A stretch of DNA of 64,000 nucleotides from DATCZB01 sp035513215 (GCA_035513215.1 DATKCK010000078.1:1-64000); one strand, 5' to 3'. Counted from the first letter of the stretch, positions 1 to 7,961 are shown. Program-made: numbers and translations. The notes: generated by a model from the letters alone, not told the origin.

Positions 1-91
1 GCCGATCGCGATGGAAGAGGGCCTCCGGTTCGCGATACGCGAGGGCGGCCGCACGGTCGGCGCCGGCGTGGTCTCGAAGATCATCGACTAG
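1..91 (+). CDS. tuf: Elongation factor Tu, C-terminal end (partial)
   Basis: The reading frame is open from base 2 and ends at TAG 89-91. It encodes the last 29 residues of EF-Tu, recognisable from FAIREGGRTVGAG, the conserved end of domain 3. EF-Tu delivers aminoacyl-tRNA to the ribosome. Its position just before rpsJ is the common str-S10 arrangement of proteobacteria. The rest of the gene lies outside the window. Identification is secure despite the short length. Confidence 0.95.
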   Translation, partial: PIAMEEGLRFAIREGGRTVGAGVVSKIID

Positions 92-98
92 GGTATTC

Positions 99-139
99 GG
101 GGTCAGACCCCATTTCTTGAAGAAATGGGGTCTGACCCC
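99..139. repeat. 41-base palindrome with two GGGGTCAGACCCC cores
   Basis: Arms 99-118 and 120-139 are perfect 20-base reverse complements separated by one base (G119). Each arm starts or ends with the core GGGGTCNGACCCC, itself an interrupted palindrome. The same core occurs at 32365 and 55221, so this is a dispersed element that has landed between tuf and rpsJ. No T-run follows in either direction, so it does not look like an intrinsic terminator. It creates an in-frame ATG (125) upstream of the true rpsJ start. Confidence 0.9.
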
Positions 140-175
140 AAGAAAGGCGGGCTCAAACCCCAGGGAAACGCAAAC

Positions 176-490
176 ATGGCGACAAACCAGAACATACGGA
201 TACGGCTCAAAGCCTTCGATCATCGCCTGATCGACAACTCCGCGCGTGAGATCGTCGAGACGGCCAAGCGCACGGGCGCCACGGTCAAGGGCCCGGTGCC
301 GCTGCCGACGAAGATCGAGCGCTTCACGGTGCTGATCTCGCCGCACGTCAACAAGGATGCCCGGGACCAGTACGAGCTTTTGACGCACAAGCGCCTCATG
401 GACATCGTCGATCCGACCGACAAGACCGTTGATGCCCTGATGAAGCTCGAGCTGCCGGCCGGGGTCGACGTCCAGATCAAGCTGAATTAG
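176..490 (+). CDS. rpsJ: 30S ribosomal protein S10
   Basis: S10 is a 30S head protein and, as NusE, part of the transcription antitermination complex. The 104-residue product matches the family length, with RIRLKAFDHRLID near the N-terminus and PTDKTVDALMKLELPAGVD near the end. I chose ATG 176, preceded by AGGGAAACG. An in-frame ATG at 125 lies inside the palindromic repeat and would add 17 residues with no resemblance to S10. It follows tuf by 84 bases and is separated from rplC by an unusual 251-base gap. Confidence 0.97.
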   Translation: MATNQNIRIRLKAFDHRLIDNSAREIVETAKRTGATVKGPVPLPTKIERFTVLISPHVNKDARDQYELLTHKRLMDIVDPTDKTVDALMKLELPAGVDVQIKLN

Positions 491-513
491 TGGTCCGGAG
501 GGGCGGTCCGGCG

Positions 514-541
514 TTGAAAGCGGCCTTGGCCCTGCTATACT
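514..541 (+). promoter_or_regulatory. Sigma-70 promoter inside the S10 operon, driving rplC onward
   Basis: TTGAAA (514-519) and TATACT (536-541) are separated by 16 bases, and TG at 533-534 gives an extended -10 element. The predicted transcript start is near 548, leaving a leader of about 190 bases before rplC. It is one of the best promoter matches in the window. This is inferred from sequence only. Confidence 0.7.
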
Positions 542-547
542 GCCGGG

Positions 548-741
548 CTCCGTCGTGGTCCGGCAGGTCACTCCCGCCGGGCCCGTTTTTGCGTCTGGGC
601 CCCGGAGGCCCGGTCCACAGGGGAGTTTCGAGGGCAGGTCGCGGGCCCCAAGGCGCGGCCGGCCCCGGGTGCCAGCACGTGCTATGCCGCGCTGGCTGAA
701 GCGCCGGCCTGTGTAGTCGGTGCGGATACAGAGGTAAGAAA
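548..741 (+). promoter_or_regulatory. Structured GC-rich leader before rplC (possible L4-type control region)
   Basis: The 251 bases between rpsJ and rplC hold no plausible gene. Downstream of the promoter the RNA can form a hairpin at 557-583 followed by T586-590, and a second one pairing 595-601 with 607-613, with further GC-rich self-complementary stretches near 641-675. In enteric bacteria the S10 operon leader binds protein L4, which represses its own operon. Here the leader lies after rpsJ rather than before it. That it serves the same role is inference. Confidence 0.5.
557..590 (+). terminator. Intrinsic terminator or attenuator hairpin
   Basis: GGTCCGGC (557-564) pairs with GCCGGGCC (576-583), an 8-base-pair stem with one G-T pair and an 11-base loop, followed by CG and five T (586-590). 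It could end the tuf-rpsJ transcript or attenuate the transcript started at about 548. The T-run is short, so efficiency is uncertain. Confidence 0.55.
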
Positions 742-1383
742 ATGCCAATCGGTCTGGTGGGCCGAAAATGCGGTATGACCCGCATTTTCACGGAGGCGGG
801 CGAATCCATTCCCGTCACTGTCATAGAGGCCCGGCCCAACAGGGTCACCACATTGCGAACGCGGGATCGCGACGGCTATCGCGCCGTGCAGGTCACCGTC
901 GGCGATCGGTCCGCCGCGCGTCTGACGAAGGCCGAGGCCGGCCATTTCGCGAAGCTCGGCGTCGAGGCCGGCGAGGGTCTTTGGGAGTTCCGTCTCGACG
1001 AATCCGAGGGCGAGGACCTTGGTCCGGGCAGCGAGATCAAGGTCGATCTGTTCGAGCCCGGGCAGCGCGTCAATGTCGTCGGCACGAGCAAGGGCAAGGG
1101 GTTCGCCGGTACGGTCAAGCGGCACAATTTCAGGACCCAGGACAACTCGCACGGCAATTCGCTGTCGCACCGCGCGCCGGGATCGATCGGCCAGAACCAG
1201 ACGCCGGGCCGCGTATTCAAGGGCAAGCGGATGTCGGGTCAGATGGGCAACGTCCGGCGAACGGCCGAGAACCTCGAGGTCGTGCGCGTCGATGCCGACA
1301 GGAATCTGATCCTGATCAAGGGCGCCGTGCCGGGCGCGCCGAGCGGGACGGTCATAGTCCGGCCGACGAGCAAGTCGGCCTGA
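742..1383 (+). CDS. rplC: 50S ribosomal protein L3
   Basis: L3 binds 23S rRNA near the peptidyl transferase centre and is an early assembly protein. The 213-residue product begins MPIGLVGRKCGMTRIF and contains KGKGFAGTVKRHNF and RAPGSIGQ, the segment whose Gln is methylated by PrmB in enterics. The SD GAGGTAAG sits just before ATG 742. It is the first gene after the structured leader and is followed after 16 bases by rplD. Confidence 0.98.
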   Translation: MPIGLVGRKCGMTRIFTEAGESIPVTVIEARPNRVTTLRTRDRDGYRAVQVTVGDRSAARLTKAEAGHFAKLGVEAGEGLWEFRLDESEGEDLGPGSEIKVDLFEPGQRVNVVGTSKGKGFAGTVKRHNFRTQDNSHGNSLSHRAPGSIGQNQTPGRVFKGKRMSGQMGNVRRTAENLEVVRVDADRNLILIKGAVPGAPSGTVIVRPTSKSA

Positions 1384-1399
1384 GTGAGGCGGTGAGGCG

Positions 1400-2005
1400 A
1401 TGAAGGTTCAGGTTCAAGGCAGCGAGAAAAGCGTTGAGTTCGGCGACGCGACTTTCGGCGCAAGCTTCAATGAGCCGCTCGTGCATCAGGTCGTCACGGC
1501 TTACCTCGCCGGCCAGCGCTCGGGCACGAAGGCGCAGAAGCGGCGGTCGGACGTGCGCGGCGGCGGTGCCAAGCCGTGGCGCCAGAAGGGAACCGGGCGC
1601 GCTCGCGCCGGCACCAGCCGCAGCCCGCTGTGGGAGGGCGGCGGCGTGACCTTTGCCGCCCGGCCGCGGAATTTCGCCCAGAAGGTCAATCGCAAGATGT
1701 ATCGGGCGGCGCTGCGCTCAGTGCTGTCGGAGCTGCTGCGCCAGGAGCGCCTGCTGCTGGTCGAGTCCTTCGCCGTCGACCAGCCGAAGACCAAGGTCGT
1801 CAGGGCGAAGCTCGCCGAGCTCGGTGTCGATCAAGGCCTGCTCGTCGTCGAGGCTTTCGATCAGAATCTCTGGCTCGCGACGAGAAACCTGCCGGACGTG
1901 TTCTGTTTACAGGCGGCGGAACTCGATCCACTGAGCCTCGTCGGCAGCGACAAGGTCGTCATGACGACGGCAGCCGCCAGGCTGATCGAGGAGCGGCTGG
2001 GATGA
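1400..2005 (+). CDS. rplD: 50S ribosomal protein L4
   Basis: L4 lines the exit tunnel and, in enteric bacteria, represses the S10 operon through its leader. The 201-residue length fits. The tunnel-loop signature KPWRQKGTGRARAG is present near residue 60. Its stop overlaps the start of rplW (ATGA at 2002-2005), implying translational coupling. As the likely autoregulator it is the natural partner of the leader upstream of rplC, though that link is inferred. Confidence 0.98.
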   Translation: MKVQVQGSEKSVEFGDATFGASFNEPLVHQVVTAYLAGQRSGTKAQKRRSDVRGGGAKPWRQKGTGRARAGTSRSPLWEGGGVTFAARPRNFAQKVNRKMYRAALRSVLSELLRQERLLLVESFAVDQPKTKVVRAKLAELGVDQGLLVVEAFDQNLWLATRNLPDVFCLQAAELDPLSLVGSDKVVMTTAAARLIEERLG

Positions 2006-2310
2006 GCGCGATCGCGAACACCGAAAGGCTGACCGCGATCATTCTCGGCCCGCACATCTCGGAAAAATCGACGGCCGTCGCCGAGGGCGCGAGCCAGGTC
2101 GTATTCCGCGTCAAGCGGGATGCCACCAAGAGCGAGATCAAGCGCGCCGTCGAGCTCCTCTTCGAGGTCAAGGTCGATGCGGTATCCGTCGTCAGCATGC
2201 CCGGCAAGCGTCGCCGATTCGGCATGCGCGTCGGGCGGCAGTCGGCGTGGAAGAAGGCCTACGTCAAGCTCGCTCCGGGGCAGAACCTCGATTTCATCGG
2301 CGCCGAGTAG
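2002..2310 (+). CDS. rplW: 50S ribosomal protein L23
   Basis: L23 sits at the tunnel exit and is the docking site for trigger factor and SRP. The 102-residue product carries ILGPHISEKS near the N-terminus and VVSMPGKRRRFG in the rRNA-binding loop. ATG 2002 overlaps the rplD stop by four bases. A longer open frame from 1576 exists but is only the shadow of rplD. Confidence 0.97.
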   Translation: MSAIANTERLTAIILGPHISEKSTAVAEGASQVVFRVKRDATKSEIKRAVELLFEVKVDAVSVVSMPGKRRRFGMRVGRQSAWKKAYVKLAPGQNLDFIGAE

Positions 2311-2328
2311 CCGCGAGGATCACCAGTC

Positions 2329-3156
2329 ATGGCACTACGCAAACTGAGACCGATGACGGCTGGCCAGCGCGGCACGGTCCGCGTCGTCAACGCCGATCTG
2401 CACAAGGGCGGACCTCACGAGTCGCTGACCACAGTGCTGCCCAAGACTGGTGGCCGCAACAATCAGGGACGCATCACGACGCGCCACCGCGGCGGCGGCC
2501 ACCGGCGGCACTACCGCGTCATCGACTTCAGACGCGACAAGGACGGGATTCCGGGCAGGGTCGAGCGAATCGAGTACGACCCGAATCGCAGCGCGAATCT
2601 GGCGCTCGTCGTCTACCGCGATGGAGAGCGGCGCTACATCCTCGCGCCTAAAGGCGTGGCCGTCGGCGATCCGATCATTGCCGGGACCGAGGCTCCGATC
2701 AAGCCGGGCAGCGCGCTGCCGCTGAAGAGCATCCCGGTCGGTACGCAGGTTCACTGTCTCGAGCTCAAGCCTGGCCGGGGCGCCCAGCTTGCCCGCTCGG
2801 CCGGCGCCTCGGCGCAGATCGTCGCGCGCGAGGGCGGCTACGTCACCGTGCGCCTGCGCTCGGGCGAGATGCGCAAGGTTCATGTCAATTGCCGGGCGAC
2901 GATTGGCGAGGTCGGCAACGACGAGCACAACCTGCGCAAGCTTGGCAAGGCTGGTGCCAGCCGCTGGCGCGGCGTCAGGCCGACGGTCCGCGGCGTTGCG
3001 ATGAATCCCGTCGATCATCCGCACGGCGGCGGCGAAGGCCGCACCTCGGGCGGGCGTCATCCGGTCTCGCCATGGGGCATGCCGACCAAGGGATACAAGA
3101 CGCGCAAGAACAAGCGAACGCGATCGATGATCGTTCGCGGCAGGAAGCGGAAGTAG
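2329..3156 (+). CDS. rplB: 50S ribosomal protein L2
   Basis: L2 is needed for subunit joining and peptidyl transferase activity. The 275-residue length is typical. The highly conserved C-terminal HPHGGGEGRTSGGRHPVSPWG segment, including the His important for activity, is intact near residues 228-248. It follows rplW by 18 bases with SD-like GAGGAT. No anomaly. Confidence 0.98.
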   Translation: MALRKLRPMTAGQRGTVRVVNADLHKGGPHESLTTVLPKTGGRNNQGRITTRHRGGGHRRHYRVIDFRRDKDGIPGRVERIEYDPNRSANLALVVYRDGERRYILAPKGVAVGDPIIAGTEAPIKPGSALPLKSIPVGTQVHCLELKPGRGAQLARSAGASAQIVAREGGYVTVRLRSGEMRKVHVNCRATIGEVGNDEHNLRKLGKAGASRWRGVRPTVRGVAMNPVDHPHGGGEGRTSGGRHPVSPWGMPTKGYKTRKNKRTRSMIVRGRKRK

Positions 3157-3165
3157 AGAATCAAG

Positions 3166-3441
3166 ATGCCACGCTCGATCAGAAAAGGACCGTTCGTCGA
3201 TTTGCACCTTCTGAAGAAGGTCGAGAAAGCCTCTGCGGTCAACGATCGGCGGCCGATCAAGACCTGGTCGCGCCGCTCGATGATCCTGCCGGACATGGTC
3301 GGACTGACGATCGCCGTGCACAACGGCAGGCAGCACATTCCGGTCCTGATCTCCGAGAACATGGTCGGCCACAAGCTCGGCGAGTTCGCCGTGACCCGCA
3401 CGTTCAGAGGGCATTCCGGCGACCGGAAGGCCAAGGTCTGA
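3166..3441 (+). CDS. rpsS: 30S ribosomal protein S19
   Basis: S19 binds the 16S rRNA head together with S13. The 91-residue product has RKGPFVDLHLLKKV at the N-terminus and GHKLGEFAVTRTF near the C-terminus, both family hallmarks. It starts 9 bases after the rplB stop, within the S10 operon. Confidence 0.98.
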   Translation: MPRSIRKGPFVDLHLLKKVEKASAVNDRRPIKTWSRRSMILPDMVGLTIAVHNGRQHIPVLISENMVGHKLGEFAVTRTFRGHSGDRKAKV

Positions 3442-3454
3442 GGATCGGAGAACG

Positions 3455-3790
3455 ATGATGGAAGCAAAAGCCCTGCTCCGGTATGCTCGCGTCTCGCCGC
3501 AGAAGTGCCGCCTCGTCGCCGATCAGATCCGCGGACAATCCGTTGCCGAGGCGCTCAGGATTCTGCGCTTCAGCCCGAAGAAGGCGGCTGCCATCGTCGT
3601 CAAGGTGCTCGAATCCGCGATCGCCAACGCCGAGCACAACCACGGCGCGGACATCGACGAGCTCAAGGTGTCGAGCGTTCGCGTGGACGGCGCGCCGATC
3701 CATACGCGCTATCGCGCGCGCGCCAAGGGGCGCGGCGCGCAGATTCTCAAACGCAACAGCCACATCACCGTTCAGGTGGCAGACGAGTAA
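3455..3790 (+). CDS. rplV: 50S ribosomal protein L22
   Basis: L22 reaches into the exit tunnel with an extended beta hairpin. The 111-residue product has RVSPQKCRLVADQIRG and the hairpin region GRGAQILKRNSHITV. Two adjacent ATGs (3455 and 3458) are possible starts. The first has SD CGGAG at a suitable distance. Confidence 0.97.
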   Translation: MMEAKALLRYARVSPQKCRLVADQIRGQSVAEALRILRFSPKKAAAIVVKVLESAIANAEHNHGADIDELKVSSVRVDGAPIHTRYRARAKGRGAQILKRNSHITVQVADE

Positions 3791-3795
3791 TCGCA

Positions 3796-4488
3796 ATGGG
3801 TCAGAAAGTACATCCGATCGGAATCAGGCTCGGCATCACGAAGGAGTGGTCCTCGAAGTGGTATGCCAACTCGCAGACTTTTCCGGGCTTCGTGCACCAG
3901 GATTACAGGGTTCGTGAGTTCCTCCAGAAGAAGCTCAAGGACGCCTCGGTCAGTCAGATCCATATCGAGCGCCCGGCGAAGAAGGCACACATTACGATTC
4001 ATACGGCACGGCCCGGCATCGTCATCGGCAAGAAGGGCGAGGACATCGAAAAGCTGAGATCCGAGGTCGCGGCCTTGCTCGGCATGCCGCTGCACGACGT
4101 CAGGCTCAACATCGCCGAGATCCGAAAGCCCGAGCTCGATGCCAAGCTCGTCGCGGAAGGGATCGCCCAGCAGCTCGAGCGCCGCGTTCAGTTTCGCCGC
4201 GCGATGCGTCGCGCCGTGACGAACACGATGCGCGTCGGGGCCGAAGGCATCAAGGTCAAGGTTTCGGGCCGGCTCAACGGTGCCGAGATCGCCCGCTCGG
4301 AATGGTATCGCGAAGGCCGCGTGCCGCTGCACACGTTCAGGGCCGACATCGACTACGGCCTGGCCGAGTCCAAGACGACCTATGGCGTCATCGGCGTCAA
4401 GGTGTGGATCTTCCGTGGCGAGGTATTCGATGCGTCGCCGGAATCGGCCGGCCAGGAGCAGGGCGGCGAGCAGGCGAAGGCCCAGTAG
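3796..4488 (+). CDS. rpsC: 30S ribosomal protein S3
   Basis: S3 helps form the mRNA entry channel. The 230-residue product begins MGQKVHPIGIRLGI and contains the KH-domain loop GIVIGKKGEDIEKLR. The C-terminus ends in a short Gln/Glu/Gly-rich tail. ATG 3796 follows the rplV stop by 5 bases. A longer in-frame extension back to 3505 overlaps rplV and is a shadow. Confidence 0.98.
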   Translation: MGQKVHPIGIRLGITKEWSSKWYANSQTFPGFVHQDYRVREFLQKKLKDASVSQIHIERPAKKAHITIHTARPGIVIGKKGEDIEKLRSEVAALLGMPLHDVRLNIAEIRKPELDAKLVAEGIAQQLERRVQFRRAMRRAVTNTMRVGAEGIKVKVSGRLNGAEIARSEWYREGRVPLHTFRADIDYGLAESKTTYGVIGVKVWIFRGEVFDASPESAGQEQGGEQAKAQ

Positions 4489-4515
4489 GCGCGCTCACCG
4501 CGGGAATCGAGGATC

Positions 4516-4929
4516 ATGCTACAGCCGAAACGCACCAAGTTCAGGAAACAGCAGAAGGGCCGCAATCGCGGGCTGGCGCAGCGAGGCAATGCCGTCAGCT
4601 TCGGGGAGTACGGCCTGAAGGCGCTCGATCGCGGTCAGTTGACGTCGCGGCAGATTGAGGCCGGGCGCCGGGCCATGACGCGGCACGTCAAGCGTGGCGG
4701 CAAGATCTGGATCCGCGTTTTTCCCGACAAGCCGATCACGAAGAAGCCGCTCGAAGTTCGTCAGGGCAAGGGCAAGGGCAACGTCGAATACTGGGTCGCG
4801 CAGATTCAGCCCGGACGCCTGCTGTACGAGATGGCGGGCGTGACGGAAGACGTGGCGCGCGAGGCTTTCAGGCGGGCGGCGGCGAAGCTGCCCGTGCGCA
4901 CCGTGTTCGTGGAACGGCAGGCAGGCTGA
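4516..4929 (+). CDS. rplP: 50S ribosomal protein L16
   Basis: L16 helps position A-site tRNA on the 50S subunit. The 137-residue product starts MLQPKRTKFRKQQKGRN and contains RVFPDKPITKKP and RMGKGKG-like RQGKGKGNVEYW. Its TGA overlaps the rpmC ATG by one base (4929). Confidence 0.98.
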   Translation: MLQPKRTKFRKQQKGRNRGLAQRGNAVSFGEYGLKALDRGQLTSRQIEAGRRAMTRHVKRGGKIWIRVFPDKPITKKPLEVRQGKGKGNVEYWVAQIQPGRLLYEMAGVTEDVAREAFRRAAAKLPVRTVFVERQAG

Positions 4930-5138
4930 TGAAGGGCAAGGGCATCAGAGAGATGACGGCCGAGCAGATCGGTAAGGAGCTGCTCGACTTGCGGCGGGAG
5001 CAATTCAATCTGCGAATGCAGCTTGCGACCGGTCAGGGCGTGCGGACTCACGAGTTCGGCCGGATCCGCAAGGACATTGCGCGCCTAAAGACCGTGCTGC
5101 GTGAGCGAGAAATCGAGGGAGAAGGTAAGGCTTCATGA
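4929..5138 (+). CDS. rpmC: 50S ribosomal protein L29
   Basis: L29 is a small helical protein beside L23 at the tunnel exit. The 69-residue product has LLDLRREQFNLRMQLATGQ and the conserved IRKDIARLKTVLRER helix. It overlaps rplP by one base and rpsQ by four, so the three are probably translationally coupled. Confidence 0.97.
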   Translation: MKGKGIREMTAEQIGKELLDLRREQFNLRMQLATGQGVRTHEFGRIRKDIARLKTVLREREIEGEGKAS

Positions 5139-5416
5139 GCGCCGACAAGGAAAACGCGGAGCAGAAGACGTCGCGCCGGATCGTCGGCCGTGTCGTGAGC
5201 AACAAGATGAACAAGAGCGTCACCGTCTCGGTGGAGCGCCTGGTCAAGCATCCGGTCTACGGCAAGTACATTCGCCGCACGACCAAGATCGTCGCCCATG
5301 ACGAGGCGAACGAGTGCAAGGAAGGCGACGTCGTCGCGATAAGCGAATGCCGCCCGATTTCCAAGACCAAGGCATGGCGCGTCGTCGAGATCGTCTCGGC
5401 TCAGGCAGCCGGTTGA
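5135..5416 (+). CDS. rpsQ: 30S ribosomal protein S17
   Basis: S17 is a primary 16S rRNA binder with an OB fold. The 93-residue product has RIVGRVVSNKMNKSVTV and VKHPVYGKYIRRTTK, both diagnostic. ATG 5135 overlaps the rpmC stop (ATGA). Confidence 0.98.
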   Translation: MSADKENAEQKTSRRIVGRVVSNKMNKSVTVSVERLVKHPVYGKYIRRTTKIVAHDEANECKEGDVVAISECRPISKTKAWRVVEIVSAQAAG

Positions 5417-5426
5417 GGATAGCGCA

Positions 5427-5795
5427 ATGATTCAGGCACAAACCGTCCTTCGATCCGCCGACAACAGCGGCGCGCGCCGTCTGATGTGCATCAAGGTGCT
5501 GGGCGGCTCGAAACGGCGCTATGCCGGGATCGGAGACATCATCAAGGTCACGATCAAGGACGCAATTCCGCGCGGGCGGGTGAAGAAGGGCGAGATTTAC
5601 AACGCCGTCGTCGTGCGCACGCGCAAGGGCTTGCGCCGTCCCGATGGCTCGGCGATTCGCTTCGACGGCAATGCGGCGGTTCTGCTGAATAACCGCCTCG
5701 AGCCGATCGGCACGCGAATCTTCGGCCCGGTCACGCGAGAGCTCAGGACCAACCGGTTCATGAAGATCATATCTTTGGCCCCGGAAGTGCTTTAG
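5427..5795 (+). CDS. rplN: 50S ribosomal protein L14
   Basis: L14 lies at the subunit interface and is the target of the silencing factor RsfS, whose gene is also in this window at 36570. The 122-residue product begins MIQAQTVLRSADNSGA and ends with FMKIISLAPEVL. As the usual first gene of the spc operon, it follows rpsQ by only 10 bases here, so S10 and spc are probably one transcript. Confidence 0.98.
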   Translation: MIQAQTVLRSADNSGARRLMCIKVLGGSKRRYAGIGDIIKVTIKDAIPRGRVKKGEIYNAVVVRTRKGLRRPDGSAIRFDGNAAVLLNNRLEPIGTRIFGPVTRELRTNRFMKIISLAPEVL

Positions 5796-5807
5796 GACGA
5801 TCAGGCG

Positions 5808-6128
5808 ATGGCAGCGCGAATCAGGAAAGGCGACGAGGTCGTCGTGATCTCCGGCAAGGACAGGGGCCGGCGCGGGTCCGTTCTGCGCGTCTATGACGAT
5901 GGCCGCGTGCTGGTCGAGAACGTGAACGTGGTCAAGAAGCATCAGCGCGCGAATCCGCAGGCCGGTCAGCCCGGCGGAATCATCAGCAAGGAGATGCCGG
6001 TCGACGTCTCCAATGTGATGGTGTTCAACACGCAGGCGGAGAAGGGCGACCGGGTCGGATTCCGCAAGCTGGGCGACGGCAAGAAAGTGCGTTACTTCAA
6101 GTCAAACGACGAAGTTCTGGATACCTGA
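5808..6128 (+). CDS. rplX: 50S ribosomal protein L24
   Basis: L24 is an assembly initiator of the 50S subunit. The 106-residue product has the KOW motif GDEVVVISGKDRGRRG at residues 8-23. It is followed after one base by rplE. Confidence 0.97.
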   Translation: MAARIRKGDEVVVISGKDRGRRGSVLRVYDDGRVLVENVNVVKKHQRANPQAGQPGGIISKEMPVDVSNVMVFNTQAEKGDRVGFRKLGDGKKVRYFKSNDEVLDT

Positions 6129-6129
6129 C

Positions 6130-6675
6130 ATGAGCCGCTTACAGGAAGTCTACAAGAAGGAAATCGTGCCCCGGCTCATGGAGCGGCTCGAGCTCAAGAA
6201 CGTCATGGCCGTGCCGCGGATTACCAAGATCACGCTGAACATGGGCGTTGGCGAGGCCCTGGCCGATCGCAAGGCGCTCGACCACGCCATGAACGATCTC
6301 GCGATGGTCTCGGGCCAGAAGCCGGTCCCGTGCAACGCGCGCAAATCGGTTGCGGCCTTCAAGGTCAGGGAAGGCTTTCCGATCGGCTGCAAGGTGACGC
6401 TGCGGCAGGAGCGAATGTACGAGTTTCTCGATCGACTCATCAATGTGGCGATCCCGCGCGTCCGCGACTTTCGCGGTATCCCGAGCCGCTCGTTCGACGG
6501 GCGCGGGAACTTCAGCATGGGCGTGAAGGAACAGATCATCTTTCCGGAGATCGAGTACGACAAGGTCGACTCGATCAGGGGTCTCGACATCTGCATCACG
6601 ACCTCGGCCAGAACGGACGAGGCGGGCCGTGCGTTGCTCGAGGAATTCAATTTTCCGCTGCGCCAGAAGGCTTGA
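6130..6675 (+). CDS. rplE: 50S ribosomal protein L5
   Basis: L5 binds 5S rRNA and contacts P-site tRNA. The 181-residue product has KITLNMGVGEA, GQKPVPCNARKSVAAFKVR and IVFPEIEYDK-like IIFPEIEYDK. It sits directly after rplX. Confidence 0.98.
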   Translation: MSRLQEVYKKEIVPRLMERLELKNVMAVPRITKITLNMGVGEALADRKALDHAMNDLAMVSGQKPVPCNARKSVAAFKVREGFPIGCKVTLRQERMYEFLDRLINVAIPRVRDFRGIPSRSFDGRGNFSMGVKEQIIFPEIEYDKVDSIRGLDICITTSARTDEAGRALLEEFNFPLRQKA

Positions 6676-6684
6676 GGAGCAACG

Positions 6685-6990
6685 ATGGCGAAGAAATCAA
6701 TGGTTGTGCGTCAGGCGAGGCGATTGCGGACTGTCAAGCGATATGCCGCCAAGCGCAAAGAGCTGCGCCGCATCATCAAAAGTCCCACGTCTTCGGACGA
6801 GCAACGCCAGAAGGCGCAGGAGAAGCTCCAGGCATTGCCGCGCGACGCGAGTCCGGTTCGCTTGCGCAACCGATGCGCCATCACGGGGCGGCCGCACGGC
6901 TACTACCGCAAGTTCGGCCTCGGCCGTAACAAGCTCAGGGAGTCGACGATGCGAGGAGAGATTCCGGGCCTGTCGAAGGCCAGCTGGTAG
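6685..6990 (+). CDS. rpsN: 30S ribosomal protein S14, zinc-free form
   Basis: S14 is a late 30S assembly protein. At 101 residues it is the long form. The region where short S14 proteins carry two CxxC pairs reads LRNRCAITGRPHGYYRKFGLGR, with a single Cys, so this is the zinc-independent type. In contrast, rpmJ in this operon keeps its zinc ligands. Confidence 0.98.
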   Translation: MAKKSMVVRQARRLRTVKRYAAKRKELRRIIKSPTSSDEQRQKAQEKLQALPRDASPVRLRNRCAITGRPHGYYRKFGLGRNKLRESTMRGEIPGLSKASW

Positions 6991-7007
6991 ATCGAGGCGC
7001 AACCGCA

Positions 7008-7403
7008 ATGAGTATGACCGATCCCATCGCCGACATGCTGACGCGCATCAGGAATGCGCAGAAGGCCCGTAAGCAGTTCGTATCGATACCGGCATCGCGG
7101 CTGAAGCTCGCGATCGTGGAGGTGCTGAAGCTAGAAGGCTATGTCGATAGCGTGGAAAGCGAAGAAGACGGCGTCCGGCGCTCGATCAGGGTCGGGCTCA
7201 AGTATCACAAGAGCGAGCCCGTCATCGAGAGAATCGAGCGGGTGAGCCGCCCGGGCCTGCGCGTCTATTCCGCCGCGTCCGACCTGCCGCGCGTGCAGGG
7301 CGGGCTCGGCGTCGCGATCGTGTCGACCTCCGGCGGCGTGATGACGGATCGGCAGGCGCGCGCTCAGGGTCGCGGCGGCGAGGTGCTTTGCATCGTTTCC
7401 TGA
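7008..7403 (+). CDS. rpsH: 30S ribosomal protein S8
   Basis: S8 is a primary 16S rRNA binder and the autoregulator of the spc operon in E. coli. The 131-residue product begins MSMTDPIADMLTRIRNAQ and ends with the STSxGVMTDRQAR-type motif STSGGVMTDRQAR. The first Met at 7008 gives the family N-terminus. Confidence 0.98.
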   Translation: MSMTDPIADMLTRIRNAQKARKQFVSIPASRLKLAIVEVLKLEGYVDSVESEEDGVRRSIRVGLKYHKSEPVIERIERVSRPGLRVYSAASDLPRVQGGLGVAIVSTSGGVMTDRQARAQGRGGEVLCIVS

Positions 7404-7419
7404 TGCTCGAGGGCGGAAG

Positions 7420-7953
7420 ATGTCGAGAATAGCGAAACAGCCGGTCGGGATCCTGAAGGGCGTCAGCGTCGAGCTCAAGGGCCGTACGTTGTCGGTCAAG
7501 GGTCCCCAGGGCGCGCTGTCGATGGACCTCAATTCCGAGGTCAACGTTGCCGAGGAAGCCGACAAGGTCGTGGTCAGCGCGGCTTCGGGCAGCCGCTTCG
7601 CCAATGCGATGGCGGGCACGACGCGGGCGCTGATCCAGAACATGGTCAAGGGCGTGCACTCGGGCTTCGAGCGCAAGCTCGAGCTCGTCGGCGTCGGCTA
7701 TCGGGCGCAGGCCCAGGGCAAGAAGGTCAATCTGACTCTCGGTTTCGCGCATCCGATCGCTTATGAGGTGCCGGACGGCGTGGTCGTGGAGACGCCGAGC
7801 CAGACCGAGATCGTGGTGAAGGGCATAGACCGGCAGAAGGTGGGTCAGGTGGCGGCCGAGCTGCGCAGGTTTCGGCCGCCCGAGCCCTATAAGGGTAAGG
7901 GCGTGCGCTATGCCGACGAGCGAATCGTGCTCAAGGAAGCGAAGAAGAAGTAG
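7420..7953 (+). CDS. rplF: 50S ribosomal protein L6
   Basis: L6 lies near the factor-binding site of the 50S subunit. The 177-residue product has SRIAKQPVGILKGV and the C-terminal RFRPPEPYKGKGVRY motif. Normal length, 16 bases after rpsH. Confidence 0.98.
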   Translation: MSRIAKQPVGILKGVSVELKGRTLSVKGPQGALSMDLNSEVNVAEEADKVVVSAASGSRFANAMAGTTRALIQNMVKGVHSGFERKLELVGVGYRAQAQGKKVNLTLGFAHPIAYEVPDGVVVETPSQTEIVVKGIDRQKVGQVAAELRRFRPPEPYKGKGVRYADERIVLKEAKKK

Positions 7954-7961
7954 AGGGCAGC

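Noticed and set aside
99..139. Intrinsic terminator of tuf
   Set aside because: Very strong hairpin but followed by AAGAAAGG, not a T-run; classed as a dispersed repeat instead.
2335..3414. A 359-residue minus-strand frame across rplB and rpsS
   Set aside because: Lies entirely over intact ribosomal genes and has no recognisable content.
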